From contig JABFQY010000001.1 of the NCBI GenBank assembly GCA_013141415.1, positions 434,001 to 498,000 on the forward strand: 64,000 nucleotides of DNA, written 5' to 3'. This DNA is from Kiritimatiellaceae bacterium (GTDB lineage: Bacteria > Verrucomicrobiota > Kiritimatiellia > Kiritimatiellales > Tichowtungiaceae). Under the pieces are notes generated by a model, which saw nothing but the letters and a program-made list of their open reading frames with translations, had not been told where the DNA came from and did not search any database. Shown piece by piece: positions 49,716-57,931 of this stretch (its first letter is position 1; each line of letters starts with the position of its first letter). A program made the translations under genes and the position numbers.

Positions 49716-50156
49716 ATGGAACTGCACTCATTACAGCCAACAAAAGGTTCGACTCACCGGAGAATGCGCGTCGGTCGCGGACGGGCATCCGGAAAAGGTA
49801 AGACATCCGGACGCGGTCACAAAGGAGCTTATGCCCGCTCAGGACATAAACACAAACCGCTTTTCGAAGGTGGACAGATGCCGATGGCTCGCCGCATTCC
49901 TAAGCGCGGGTTTAAAAACGTCAACCGTCAGGTGCTTGCACCGGTTAACGTGGCTACGTTGAACGCGTTCGAAGCTGGCACGAGTGTCACCATCGACCTG
50001 CTTCGCCAAGCCGGGTTTGTTAATGGCAACTGGGACGGCGTAAAAATTCTTGGTAATGGCGAGATCACGAAAAAAATCGCGGTCAAAGCCAGCGCTTTTA
50101 GCGCCACGGCCAAGGAAAAGATCGAAGCTGCCGGTGGCAGCTGTGAAACAATCTGA
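49716..50156 (+). CDS. rplO: Ribosomal protein uL15
   Basis: One hundred and forty-six residues. MELHSLQPTKGSTHRRMRVG, GKTSGRGHKGAYARSGHKHK and FEGGQMPMARRIPKRGFKN fit uL15, a late 50S assembly protein. Follows rpsE directly. Confidence 0.96.
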   Translation: MELHSLQPTKGSTHRRMRVGRGRASGKGKTSGRGHKGAYARSGHKHKPLFEGGQMPMARRIPKRGFKNVNRQVLAPVNVATLNAFEAGTSVTIDLLRQAGFVNGNWDGVKILGNGEITKKIAVKASAFSATAKEKIEAAGGSCETI

Positions 50157-50181
50157 TCCAACAATTTAAGCGGGGTAAACG

Positions 50182-51534
50182 ATGCTTTCCGCCTTCGTCA
50201 ACAGCTTTAAGATTCAGGAATTACGCCAGCGGATACTCTTCACTTTGGGCGTAATCTTTTTGTGCCGTTTGCTGTCCAGCATTCCGATTGCGGGTGTTGA
50301 CTTCAGTATGATTACCAGCAGCATTAAAAATGCGGCCGGTAATCAGGGAACCGGCCTGCTGGATATGTTTAACCTTTTCAGCGGCGGCGCGGTTCAAAAC
50401 TGTGCTGTCAGTGCGCTGGGAATTATGCCGTATATCAGCGCCTCAATTATTATTCAGCTGATGACCGCAGTTGTGCCGATGCTCGAAAAGCTGGCACGCG
50501 AAGGCGAGGCGGGTCGCGCGAAAATCACTCAGTACACCCGCTATCTTACAGTTGTGCTTTGCGCGTTTCAGGGGTTTTTGATGGCCCGCGCCCTTGAGGG
50601 CGGACACCTTAGCCAGTACTTTCCTGCAGAAGTCGTCCGTATTCCAGGTTTTGGATTTGAACTGCTTACCACCATGACACTGGTCACCGGCACTTTGATG
50701 CTGATGTGGCTCGGTGAACAAATTACTGCCCGCGGGATTGGTAACGGAATTTCTATGATCATCACAGTCGGGATCGTTAGCCGCATGCCGTCTTCGATCG
50801 GTGCAATGATCAGTATGTTCAAGCCGGTTGACGGAGTGGTTCGCCACTCTCCTTTCATGGCAGCCACCATGCTCGTTATGGTGCTGGCTGTGATTGCGCT
50901 GGTTATTGCGGTTACTCAGGCCCAGCAGAAGATTCCTGTGCAGTACGCCAAGCGTGTCGTCGGCCGCAAAGTTTACGGCGGACAGCACACCTTTATGCCG
51001 TTGCGCGTCAACTATGCCGGTGTTATGCCGATTATTTTTGCACAATCGATTCTGATGGTTCCAATTTATATCTTTAACAAATTGCCTTGGGCCGGTGCCA
51101 GGCAGATCGGTGCCGCGCTCAGTTATGGAAGCGGCCTTTACATGGCATCTTTCGGTCTCATGATTCTTTTCTTCTCCTACTTCTGGGTTGCCACACAGTT
51201 CAATCCCGTCCGGATTGCAGATGATTTGAAAAAAGGCGGCGGCTACATCCCAGGCATCCGCCCGGGGACACCGACTGCAGAATTTCTGGATCGCACCATG
51301 ACCCGCATTACATTGGCTGGCGCTGTCTTTCTAACCGGTATTGCCGTTCTTCCCACCATCATGGGCAACCAGTTCGGTATTCCTCAAATGATCGCCTCAT
51401 TCTTCGGCGGAACCAGCTTGCTGATCATTGTTGGCGTCATGCTCGACACCATGCGCCAGATTGAATCTCACTTGCTGATGCGCCACTACGACGGATTTCT
51501 GAAAAAAGGGAAGCTCAAGTCCGGAAGGAAGTAA
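50182..51534 (+). CDS. secY: Preprotein translocase subunit SecY
   Basis: Four hundred and fifty residues with ten predicted membrane helices. NLFSGGAVQNCAVSALGIMP and the cytosolic loop GGYIPGIRPGTPTAEFLDR are diagnostic. It forms the channel with SecE, encoded at 27503. adk starts three bases after the stop. Confidence 0.97.
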   Translation: MLSAFVNSFKIQELRQRILFTLGVIFLCRLLSSIPIAGVDFSMITSSIKNAAGNQGTGLLDMFNLFSGGAVQNCAVSALGIMPYISASIIIQLMTAVVPMLEKLAREGEAGRAKITQYTRYLTVVLCAFQGFLMARALEGGHLSQYFPAEVVRIPGFGFELLTTMTLVTGTLMLMWLGEQITARGIGNGISMIITVGIVSRMPSSIGAMISMFKPVDGVVRHSPFMAATMLVMVLAVIALVIAVTQAQQKIPVQYAKRVVGRKVYGGQHTFMPLRVNYAGVMPIIFAQSILMVPIYIFNKLPWAGARQIGAALSYGSGLYMASFGLMILFFSYFWVATQFNPVRIADDLKKGGGYIPGIRPGTPTAEFLDRTMTRITLAGAVFLTGIAVLPTIMGNQFGIPQMIASFFGGTSLLIIVGVMLDTMRQIESHLLMRHYDGFLKKGKLKSGRK

Positions 51535-51536
51535 GC

Positions 51537-52184
51537 ATGGAAGCGATCATTCTCCTTGGCGGCCCGGGAGCCGGAAAGGGCACGCTGGCTGATTTTCTTA
51601 AAAAGCAGACCAGCTATCTGCATGTCTCTACCGGCGATATGCTTCGTGCGGCCATTCAGGCCGGCTCCTCTGTCGGTCTTGAAGCCAAAGCCTTCATGGA
51701 AGCCGGCCAGCTCGTTCCGGACTCCGTCATCCTGCGCATCATTGAAGAACGCATTTCACAGGAGCCGGCGGGAACCCGCTTTATGTTTGATGGATTTCCC
51801 CGCACCATTGAACAGGCGAAAGGTCTCGATCTGCTGTTTAAAAAGCGGGGCGGAGCCATCAACCACGTTTTTAATCTGGCCGTTCCGAACGAAATTATTT
51901 TGCAACGTCTTACCGGACGCCGCATCTGTAAAACCTGCGGGGCAGTTTACCATATGACCCGCCGTCCGTCGGCAAAAGAGGGCGTGTGCGATATGGATGC
52001 CGGCGAACTGTATCAGCGCGCCGACGACAGCGAAGCCACTATTCGAAACCGGCTCGATGTTTACGAAAAACAGACCGCTCCGCTGATTCACTATTATCAG
52101 CAGCAGAGCCTCATCCGCGACATTGCGGCGGGCGGCAGTGCAGCGGAAACCGATGCGCTTGTCCTTAAAGTGCTCACTGCGTAA
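51537..52184 (+). CDS. adk: Adenylate kinase
   Basis: Two hundred and fifteen residues, long-LID type. P-loop LLGGPGAGKGT, FDGFPRTIEQAKGLD and the LID with CKTCGAVYH...CDMD, a three-Cys/one-Asp zinc site. It balances ATP, ADP and AMP. The secY-adk-map order is common in bacteria. Confidence 0.97.
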   Translation: MEAIILLGGPGAGKGTLADFLKKQTSYLHVSTGDMLRAAIQAGSSVGLEAKAFMEAGQLVPDSVILRIIEERISQEPAGTRFMFDGFPRTIEQAKGLDLLFKKRGGAINHVFNLAVPNEIILQRLTGRRICKTCGAVYHMTRRPSAKEGVCDMDAGELYQRADDSEATIRNRLDVYEKQTAPLIHYYQQQSLIRDIAAGGSAAETDALVLKVLTA

Positions 52185-52193
52185 GGGTTTCTG

Positions 52194-52940
52194 ATGATCG
52201 TAATCAAAACCCCGCTTGAACTCGACGCCATGCGTCGTGTCAACCGTATGACCGCCCGCGTTCGCGATGAGCTCGCCGCCATGGTTCGCCCCGGCATCAC
52301 CACACTCGAACTCGGTAATGCTGCCTTCGAACTCATTCACAAACTTGGCGGAGTCAGCGCATTTCACGGCTACCACGGCTTTCCCGGGCAAATCTGTGTT
52401 TCCGTAAACGACGAAGTCGTTCACGGTATTCCCGGCAAGCGGGTTATCAAAGAAGGCGATATCGTCAGTATAGACACCGGTATTACTTTCGGCGGATTTA
52501 TCGGCGACACCGCCGTCACCGTTGCCGCCGGAAAAATTGACGGCGAAAAAAAGAAACTGCTCGAAGTCACCAAAGCCGCGCTCGACGCCGGAATTGCCAA
52601 AGCGGTTGCCGGTAACCGGCTCGGCGATATTTCTCACGCCATCCAAACCGTCGTTGAAGCGGCTGGTTTTTCCGTTGTACGAGAATTTGTCGGCCACGGC
52701 ATCGGCCGCGACATGCACGAAGACCCGCAGATTCCAAACTTTGGAAATCCTGGGCGCGGCCCGAAGCTCAAAGCCGGAATGACGCTCGCGATTGAACCGA
52801 TGGTTAATATCGGCGGACCGAAAGTCGAAGTGCTTGAAGACAAATGGACGGCTGTAACCAAAGACGGCAGTGCCTCCGCGCACTTCGAACACACCGTCGC
52901 CGTCGGCATCACCGCTCCCGAAATCCTCACGCTGCCCTGA
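52194..52940 (+). CDS. map: Methionine aminopeptidase type I
   Basis: Two hundred and forty-eight residues. Metal ligands sit in DTGITFGGFIGDTA (two Asp), FVGHGIGRDMHEDP (His), AIEPM (Glu) and SAHFEHT (Glu). It removes the initiator methionine. The perfect dyad TTCCAA-ACT-TTGGAA lies in its coding sequence at 52732-52746. infA, rpmJ, rpsM and the rest of the alpha operon do not follow it. Confidence 0.97.
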   Translation: MIVIKTPLELDAMRRVNRMTARVRDELAAMVRPGITTLELGNAAFELIHKLGGVSAFHGYHGFPGQICVSVNDEVVHGIPGKRVIKEGDIVSIDTGITFGGFIGDTAVTVAAGKIDGEKKKLLEVTKAALDAGIAKAVAGNRLGDISHAIQTVVEAAGFSVVREFVGHGIGRDMHEDPQIPNFGNPGRGPKLKAGMTLAIEPMVNIGGPKVEVLEDKWTAVTKDGSASAHFEHTVAVGITAPEILTLP

Positions 52941-53035
52941 TTCTTGGCCTGCATAGCCACGCAGGTTGCAAACCTTGGAAGAATCCGCTAAAAACCCTCC
53001 AAGGATTGGAATTCAGTCAAGCGAAGGAAGCGAAT

Positions 53036-53794
53036 ATGAAGGACATTGAAACCGCCAAGAAGATCGCTGTATTGATTGATGCGGAGAATGCGCAATGCAG
53101 TGTGCTCGCCGCCGTGCTGAATGAAATTTCCAAACACGGACACATTGTTGTGAAGAAAGCCTATGGCGATTGGGGCAGCTCCCACTTGAGGAACTGGAAG
53201 CAACCGCTGAACGAGCTGGCGATCAATCCCGTGCAGCAGTTTTCGTACACGCAGGGCAAAAACTCCTCGGATGCAGCAATGATCATCGACGCCATGGATT
53301 TGCTTTATACCAAGCAATTCGATGCCTTTGCTTTAGTGACGAGCGATAGCGACTTCACCAAATTGGCATCGCGTCTGAAGGAGTCACAGATATTTGTCTT
53401 TGGTGTTGGTGAAGGAAAAACGCCGACTGCTTTCCGCAACGCATGCGACGATTTCATCCTGACTGAAGTGCTCCAGTCGCCCGACGAGATCAAGCCTGAA
53501 AAGAGCGCGGGGGCGAAGGCTCCAGCGGCAAAAACAACCCGGAAGCCGCTTAGCCAGGATCGCAAACTGGTGAATGTGTTGCACAATGCGGTCGTTGAAT
53601 ATGCCGATGCGGACGGATGGGCGGTTCTTTCTTCCTGCGGCAGTTTAATCAAGCGGCAGTATCCCGATTTCGATCCGCGTAGTTACGGATGTCGCACCTT
53701 CACGCTTCTTTTTGAGGCCACTGGTCTTTTTGAAGTTGATCGCCGCAGCAACGGCGCAACGAAAACGGTCTATGTGCGTGACCGTAAAAAGTAA
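53036..53794 (+). CDS. NYN-domain protein with LOTUS/OST-HTH C-terminus
   Basis: Two hundred and fifty-two residues. The N-terminal NYN (PIN-like nuclease) domain shows IAVLIDAENAQ, SSDAAMIIDAMDLLYTK and FALVTSDSDFTKLASRLKE, with the Asp residues that bind metal in this fold. An Ala/Lys/Pro-rich linker leads to a C-terminal winged-helix segment (GWAVLSSCGSLIKRQYPDFD) matching OST-HTH/LOTUS domains, which bind RNA. A role as RNA-binding ribonuclease is inferred. AAGGAAG precedes the ATG. It takes the place where the alpha ribosomal operon would start. Intact and probably expressed separately from map. Confidence 0.87.
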   Translation: MKDIETAKKIAVLIDAENAQCSVLAAVLNEISKHGHIVVKKAYGDWGSSHLRNWKQPLNELAINPVQQFSYTQGKNSSDAAMIIDAMDLLYTKQFDAFALVTSDSDFTKLASRLKESQIFVFGVGEGKTPTAFRNACDDFILTEVLQSPDEIKPEKSAGAKAPAAKTTRKPLSQDRKLVNVLHNAVVEYADADGWAVLSSCGSLIKRQYPDFDPRSYGCRTFTLLFEATGLFEVDRRSNGATKTVYVRDRKK

Positions 53795-54115
53795 TCCGCT
53801 TCGCACGGTATCATAGATTCCAGTGCTTGTGAAAATCCGAACCCATCTGCGTAATTCGTGGTGAAAATCGTCCAATGTCTGGGAACTCTCCGCAGCTTCC
53901 TGACACGGCGGAGCCTCCGGCGAAGACGGTTGCGAGGAATTCTTTTTCCCAATGTTTGGAAACCCGCGCCCGACGGACGCGGCTACAGCAGATGCTGGAT
54001 GTTTTGTAGCCGAGGCCCGAGGCCTCGGGGTTGAGATTCTCCGCGATCACGGATCGCGGCTACAATTCCAATATCTGAAAACCTCCGTGAGCCTCTGTGT
54101 TCTCTGTGGTGAAAA
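53795..54115. other. Repeat-rich intergenic region upstream of thyX's 3' end
   Basis: No gene in 321 bases. It holds a palindromic element (54005-54064), a half copy ending GCGGCTACA near 53987, a one-mismatch TTCCAA-type dyad at 53947-53961, and two phrases (AATTCGTGGTGAAAAT and CTCTGTGTTCTCTGTGGTGA) of a dispersed type that I recall from environmental genomes of this group. Confidence 0.65.
54005..54064. repeat. Palindromic element with two hairpins
   Basis: Outer ends TGTAGCC (54005-54011) and GGCTACA (54058-54064) are inverted. Inside are hairpins CCGAGGC/GCCTCGG and CCGCGATC-ACG-GATCGCGG. The layout parallels the element at 8135-8236 but the sequence differs. Confidence 0.75.
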
Positions 54116-54970
54116 CTATTCAGCCGGTTTTTCGAAGAGGGAGAGGTTGCCTTTAAGCTTATCTTCGAATTCAGCGCGGCGGCGTTCTTCGAGCGGGTTG
54201 GGCTTTCCGGCGAGCAGGGCGTTGATGGCGGCGATTTCGTCGCTGGAAAATTTCGCGCCGCGCAGGATGTGCCGCTCGAACGATTCGTAGGCGAGGGGGC
54301 AGACCGCTTTAACAATTTTCGCGATGGCGCGGGCGTATTCCTGAATTTCCCACTGAGCGTGTGAGTCCATGCGCAGTTTCAAAAAGTGCAGCATGTTTTT
54401 GAGGTCCATCTGCCAGTACCACTCGGTGTACATGGAGAGCGGCAGGTTGATACGCGCCAGTTCGCGGGCGATGCCGTCGTTCAGGATTTCGCTGTAGTTG
54501 GCGTATGCGGATGACTGATCCTGCTTGAGCAGTTCGAGCACTTTGTCCTGCAGTTCAACCGGCACGGCTTCTTTTTCGCGGCCCTGTTTGTTGTCGAGGC
54601 TTTGCAGGCTGATCTGGCTGCGCGGCGGAAGATAGAATTCGTCTTTCATGACGCTGTAGCGGCCGGAGATTTCATTCAGGCGTGCGGTGCGGTGGCGGAT
54701 CCACTGGCGGGCGACGAAGATCGGCATTTTGCAGTGGAGTTCAAAGATGACGTGTTCGAAGGGCGAGCTGTGTTCGTGGCGCAGAAGGTAATCAATCAGC
54801 CCGGCGTCCTGTCGGATGGTTTTTGTTCCTTCGCCGTAGGAGACGCGTGCGGTTTGCACGATGCGGGCGTCGCCGCCCATATAATCCACCAGCCTGACGA
54901 ATCCGTGGTCGAGAACTTTGATTTCCTGATCGAGCAGTTTTTCGGCTTCCGGAACGATGATGTGTGCCAT
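54116..54970 (-). CDS. thyX: FAD-dependent thymidylate synthase ThyX
   Basis: Two hundred and eighty-four residues. The RHRX7S motif is RHRTARLNEIS (Arg92 to Ser102). SSPFEHVIFELHCKMPIFVA and the later NMLHFLKLRMDSHAQWEIQ complete the flavin and dUMP sites. It makes dTMP using methylenetetrahydrofolate and reduced FAD. GGAGG precedes the ATG at 54970; 20 upstream codons in frame are rejected. The last residues (EERRRAEFEDKLKGNLSLFE) form a charged extension. Confidence 0.96.
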   Translation of the reverse strand: MAHIIVPEAEKLLDQEIKVLDHGFVRLVDYMGGDARIVQTARVSYGEGTKTIRQDAGLIDYLLRHEHSSPFEHVIFELHCKMPIFVARQWIRHRTARLNEISGRYSVMKDEFYLPPRSQISLQSLDNKQGREKEAVPVELQDKVLELLKQDQSSAYANYSEILNDGIARELARINLPLSMYTEWYWQMDLKNMLHFLKLRMDSHAQWEIQEYARAIAKIVKAVCPLAYESFERHILRGAKFSSDEIAAINALLAGKPNPLEERRRAEFEDKLKGNLSLFEKPAE

Positions 54971-55078
54971 AGACAACCTCCATGAATACTTAGGACGCCG
55001 GATGATGGATGATTGGGAAGGGTGATTCAATCAATTTGAAATAAAGGTTGATGAATGCGGAGATAATATGCATCATTT

Positions 55079-55119
55079 GCGCATCACAAAAATAAAAGTT
55101 GTTCACATTGGTGATGCGC
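55079..55119 (+). promoter_or_regulatory. Inverted repeat before the integrase fragment
   Basis: GCGCATCAC (55079-55087) and GTGATGCGC (55111-55119) are exact inverted copies around 23 AT-rich bases and end one base before an ATG. This could be a phage-type operator or a hairpin covering the ribosome-binding site. Confidence 0.55.
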
Positions 55120-55120
55120 T

Positions 55121-55309
55121 ATGGGAACGTTTGAAGGAACTGGAATAAAAAATTTAAAGCTGCGCGGTGGAATCTACTACTGGCGGCAGAAGGTCGGCGG
55201 CGTCCAGTATTCCGAGTCGCTTCAGACCGGCAATAAAGCCGAAGCCATCAAGCGAATGACCGAAAAATCCCAAGCCGCGAAGAGCGGAGAATTTATAAAG
55301 GAGAAGAAA
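55121..55309 (+). pseudogene. Tyrosine-integrase N-terminal fragment
   Basis: The translation IKNLKLRGGIYYWRQKVGGV followed by SESLQTGNKAEAIKRM has the shape of the Arm-type DNA-binding domain at the start of phage integrases. No core-binding or catalytic domain follows. Instead the frame runs without a stop into the aldolase gene, so an ATG at 55121 would give a 388-residue fusion. It is probably a remnant of a lost mobile element. Whether the fusion is made is unknown, since the aldolase has its own good start. Confidence 0.55.
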
Positions 55310-56287
55310 ATGACCAAACAACAAGATACCAGTGCAGGGTGGGTGGATTACTGGCCGCAACTGAAGGTGCTCGACTGCACCATTCGCGACGGCGGACTGA
55401 TGAACGATCACCGGTTCAGTGACGAATTTGTTCTGGGCGTGCACAAGGCATTGGTTTCCGCCGGTGTGGACTACATGGAGTTTGGCTATAAGGCGGACAA
55501 AAAACTTTTCAGTCCGGAAGAATACGGTCTGTGGAAATCGTGCGACGAAGACGATCTGAACCGCTTTTTCGAAGGCGTTGAAAAAGGTCTCAAGTTCAGC
55601 GTAATGGCCGACGTTGGACGTACCAGTGAGACCGATATTGTGCCGTGTGAGAAGAGTCTGATCGACCTTATACGTGTTGCCTGCTACATCCATCAAATTC
55701 CGGCAGCTCTGGATATGGTGAAGGACTGCAAGGATAAGGGGTATGAAGTATCTGTGAACCTGATGGCGATTTCCACCGTGCCGGAGTTCGAACTAAACAA
55801 AGGGTTGGAGCTGATCGGCAAAAGCGAAACCGATATGGTTTATCTCGTCGACAGTTTCGGATCGCTCTACTTCGAGCAGATCGGCGACCTGATGCGCCGC
55901 TATCTTGATGCCATGGGCAAGGACAAGCAGGTTGGTATTCACGCACACAACAATCAGCAGATGGCCTATGCCAACACCATCTTTGCCGCCATTCACGGCG
56001 CGACGATGCTCGACTCGACCATCGACGGACTTGGGCGCGGCGCAGGCAACTGCCCGACGGAACTGCTGCTGGGCTTCCTGCGTAATCCGAAATTCAAACA
56101 GCGCCCGATCATTGAAGCGGTTGAAAAGCTGACGCTTCCGTTGCGCGAAACCATCGACTGGGGTTACAGCATTCCGTACATGATTGCCGGACAGATGAAT
56201 CAGCATCCGCGCTCCGCCATGGCGTTGCGGGAAAGCGATAAGAAAAATGACTTCATCAAATTCTATGATGAAATGACCGGACAGTAA
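55310..56287 (+). CDS. HMGL-like aldolase (DRE-TIM barrel)
   Basis: Three hundred and twenty-five residues. LKVLDCTIRDGGLMNDHRFS carries the metal-binding Asp and the Arg-Asp pair of DRE-TIM metallolyases. GIHAHNNQQMAYANTIFA supplies the two metal histidines, and DGLGRGAGNCPTELLLGFL is the usual glycine-rich loop. Members cleave or form C-C bonds on 2-oxo acids, like hydroxymethylglutaryl-CoA lyase or 4-hydroxy-2-oxovalerate aldolase; the substrate here is unknown. AAGGAG precedes the ATG at 55310. The frame is open upstream through the integrase fragment. Confidence 0.83.
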   Translation: MTKQQDTSAGWVDYWPQLKVLDCTIRDGGLMNDHRFSDEFVLGVHKALVSAGVDYMEFGYKADKKLFSPEEYGLWKSCDEDDLNRFFEGVEKGLKFSVMADVGRTSETDIVPCEKSLIDLIRVACYIHQIPAALDMVKDCKDKGYEVSVNLMAISTVPEFELNKGLELIGKSETDMVYLVDSFGSLYFEQIGDLMRRYLDAMGKDKQVGIHAHNNQQMAYANTIFAAIHGATMLDSTIDGLGRGAGNCPTELLLGFLRNPKFKQRPIIEAVEKLTLPLRETIDWGYSIPYMIAGQMNQHPRSAMALRESDKKNDFIKFYDEMTGQ

Positions 56288-56305
56288 GAAAACCGGTTGA
56301 GAACG

Positions 56306-56338
56306 AAAGCCCCTGCTTGCCAAAGGCGGGGGCTTTTT
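56306..56338 (+). terminator. Rho-independent terminator after the aldolase
   Basis: An 11-bp stem (56306-56316 with 56326-56336, one G-T pair), nine-base loop, ending in TTTTT. It separates the aldolase from tRNA-Leu. Confidence 0.88.
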
Positions 56339-56361
56339 CTATCTTCCCCACTTCTCACGAA

Positions 56362-56446
56362 GCCGGAGTGGCGAAATTGGTAGACGCAGCAGACTCAAAA
56401 TCTGCCGAGTAATATCGTGAGGGTTCGAGTCCCTCCCCCGGCACCA
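56362..56446 (+). tRNA. tRNA-Leu (CAA)
   Basis: An 85-base class II tRNA with a long variable arm. Anticodon loop CTCAAAA gives anticodon CAA. Acceptor GCCGGAG pairs with CCCCGGC with an A-C mismatch at one position, and CCA is encoded. A TMTC-like gene begins 28 bases after it. Confidence 0.95.
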
Positions 56447-56473
56447 CACAAACGGTATGGTTTTATAACGACC

Positions 56474-57931
56474 ATGAAAAACCGGCGCTCAGAATGGTTG
56501 ATCGCGGTGTTGCTGTTTATGAGTACAGCAACGGTTTTTTCGCCTGCCCTTTTCTGCGGAACCGTTTTTTTTGATGATCCCGCATACGTTTTCAATAACC
56601 ATCATGTTCTCTCCGGTTTGAGTCTGGAAAATATCCGCTGGGCGTTTCGTGAGAACAACGGCTTCTGGAGTCCGCTCCTTTGGATTTCCTACATGCTCGA
56701 CAGTACGCTGCTGGCTCCAAAGCCGTGGGCGTTTCACCTGACCAATGTGCTGTTTCACAGTCTCAATGCCGGGATGCTCTTTCTGCTGCTGCGTCGAATG
56801 ACCGGCAAGGTATGGTTGTCGCTGATCGCCGCCGCGTTGTGGGCATTCCATCCGCTACGCGTTGAATCGGTGGCGTGGATCACGGAACGCAAAGATGTGA
56901 TGAGTGCTTTTTTCATGTTTCTATCGCTGCACACCTACGTTTCATTTTCCCGCTGCGGCGGCGCGGCGCGTTACATCGCCGTGCTGTTATTTATGGCGGC
57001 AGGGCTGATGGTGAAGCCGGTGCTGGTGACTCTGCCGGTACTGCTGCTTCTGCTCGATATCTGGCCGCTGGAAAATTTTTCAAAGGTCAGGCAGAAGATC
57101 GCTGAGAAAATTCCGCTGTTTCTCTGTGCGGTTGTTTTCACCGTGACAGGCTGGCTGGCGCACCGCACGGCGATTTCGTCGCTCGAAACGTATTCGCTGG
57201 TCGAGCGCGCCGGCATTGCGTTGCAGAACTGTCTTTTCTACATCGTAAAATTTTTCTGGCCGTTCGGACTGGCGACGCCGTACCCGATGCTGGCTCCGAC
57301 TGTTCCGGCAGCTTTGGCGTCGGCGGCAGTTCTGGCAGCGATCACACTGGCCGCGCTTTTGCTGATCCGTCGTGCGCCGTTCGGTTTTACCGGCTGGTTC
57401 TGGTTTTGCATCGCACTGGCGCCGGTCTGCGGATTTATCCAGATCGGAAATACGACCACAACCGACCGGTTCACCTATCTGCCGTCCATCGGCTTGACGA
57501 TGGCGCTGGTTTGGGGCGTCGCGGCGCTCCGGCGAATTCCTTTCAAAAAAGAAATCGCGCTGGTTGTGGTGGCCGGACTGGTTCTGTTGACGATCCGGCA
57601 GATTGCTTTCTGGCGCGACAGCGACGCGCTCTTCGGCCGGGCGCTGGCCGTAACGGAAAATAATTTTGTCGCGCACAGTCACTATGGCGGCTGGCTGGTC
57701 GAAGAAGGACGGCTCGACGAAGCCGAGCCGCATCTGCTTCGCGCTGTTAAACTTTTCCCGGCTTACTCACCATCTGTTAATAATCTGGGCCTGCTTTTTT
57801 TCCAGCGCGGCGATCTGGAGAGGGCGTTGATTTGCTTTGAAACGGCCTGCGCCAATCCGCGCCATTCCGCGCAGGCGGAACTGAATCTGGAAACGAGCCG
57901 CCGATTACTGGCACAGCAGAAGGAGAAATGA
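56474..57931 (+). CDS. TMTC-like membrane glycosyltransferase with C-terminal TPRs
   Basis: Four hundred and eighty-five residues. About ten membrane helices follow an early acidic motif FFDDPAYVFNN, with HPLRVESVAWITERKD in a loop; both match the catalytic and signature regions of TMTC/PMT-type (GT-C) O-mannosyltransferases. The C-terminal 90 residues are TPR-like (EEGRLDEAEPHLLRAVKLFP; NNLGLLFFQRGDLERALICF). Such enzymes use a polyprenyl-phosphate sugar. The overlapping next gene encodes a candidate donor synthase. The frame runs back into the tRNA, but the ATG at 56474 is chosen for its signal-anchor. Confidence 0.8.
   Translation: MKNRRSEWLIAVLLFMSTATVFSPALFCGTVFFDDPAYVFNNHHVLSGLSLENIRWAFRENNGFWSPLLWISYMLDSTLLAPKPWAFHLTNVLFHSLNAGMLFLLLRRMTGKVWLSLIAAALWAFHPLRVESVAWITERKDVMSAFFMFLSLHTYVSFSRCGGAARYIAVLLFMAAGLMVKPVLVTLPVLLLLLDIWPLENFSKVRQKIAEKIPLFLCAVVFTVTGWLAHRTAISSLETYSLVERAGIALQNCLFYIVKFFWPFGLATPYPMLAPTVPAALASAAVLAAITLAALLLIRRAPFGFTGWFWFCIALAPVCGFIQIGNTTTTDRFTYLPSIGLTMALVWGVAALRRIPFKKEIALVVVAGLVLLTIRQIAFWRDSDALFGRALAVTENNFVAHSHYGGWLVEEGRLDEAEPHLLRAVKLFPAYSPSVNNLGLLFFQRGDLERALICFETACANPRHSAQAELNLETSRRLLAQQKEK

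Noticed and set aside
52941-53035. Hidden rpmJ or infA start after map
   Set aside because: None of the three forward frames gives the conserved residues of either protein, and stops interrupt the segment.
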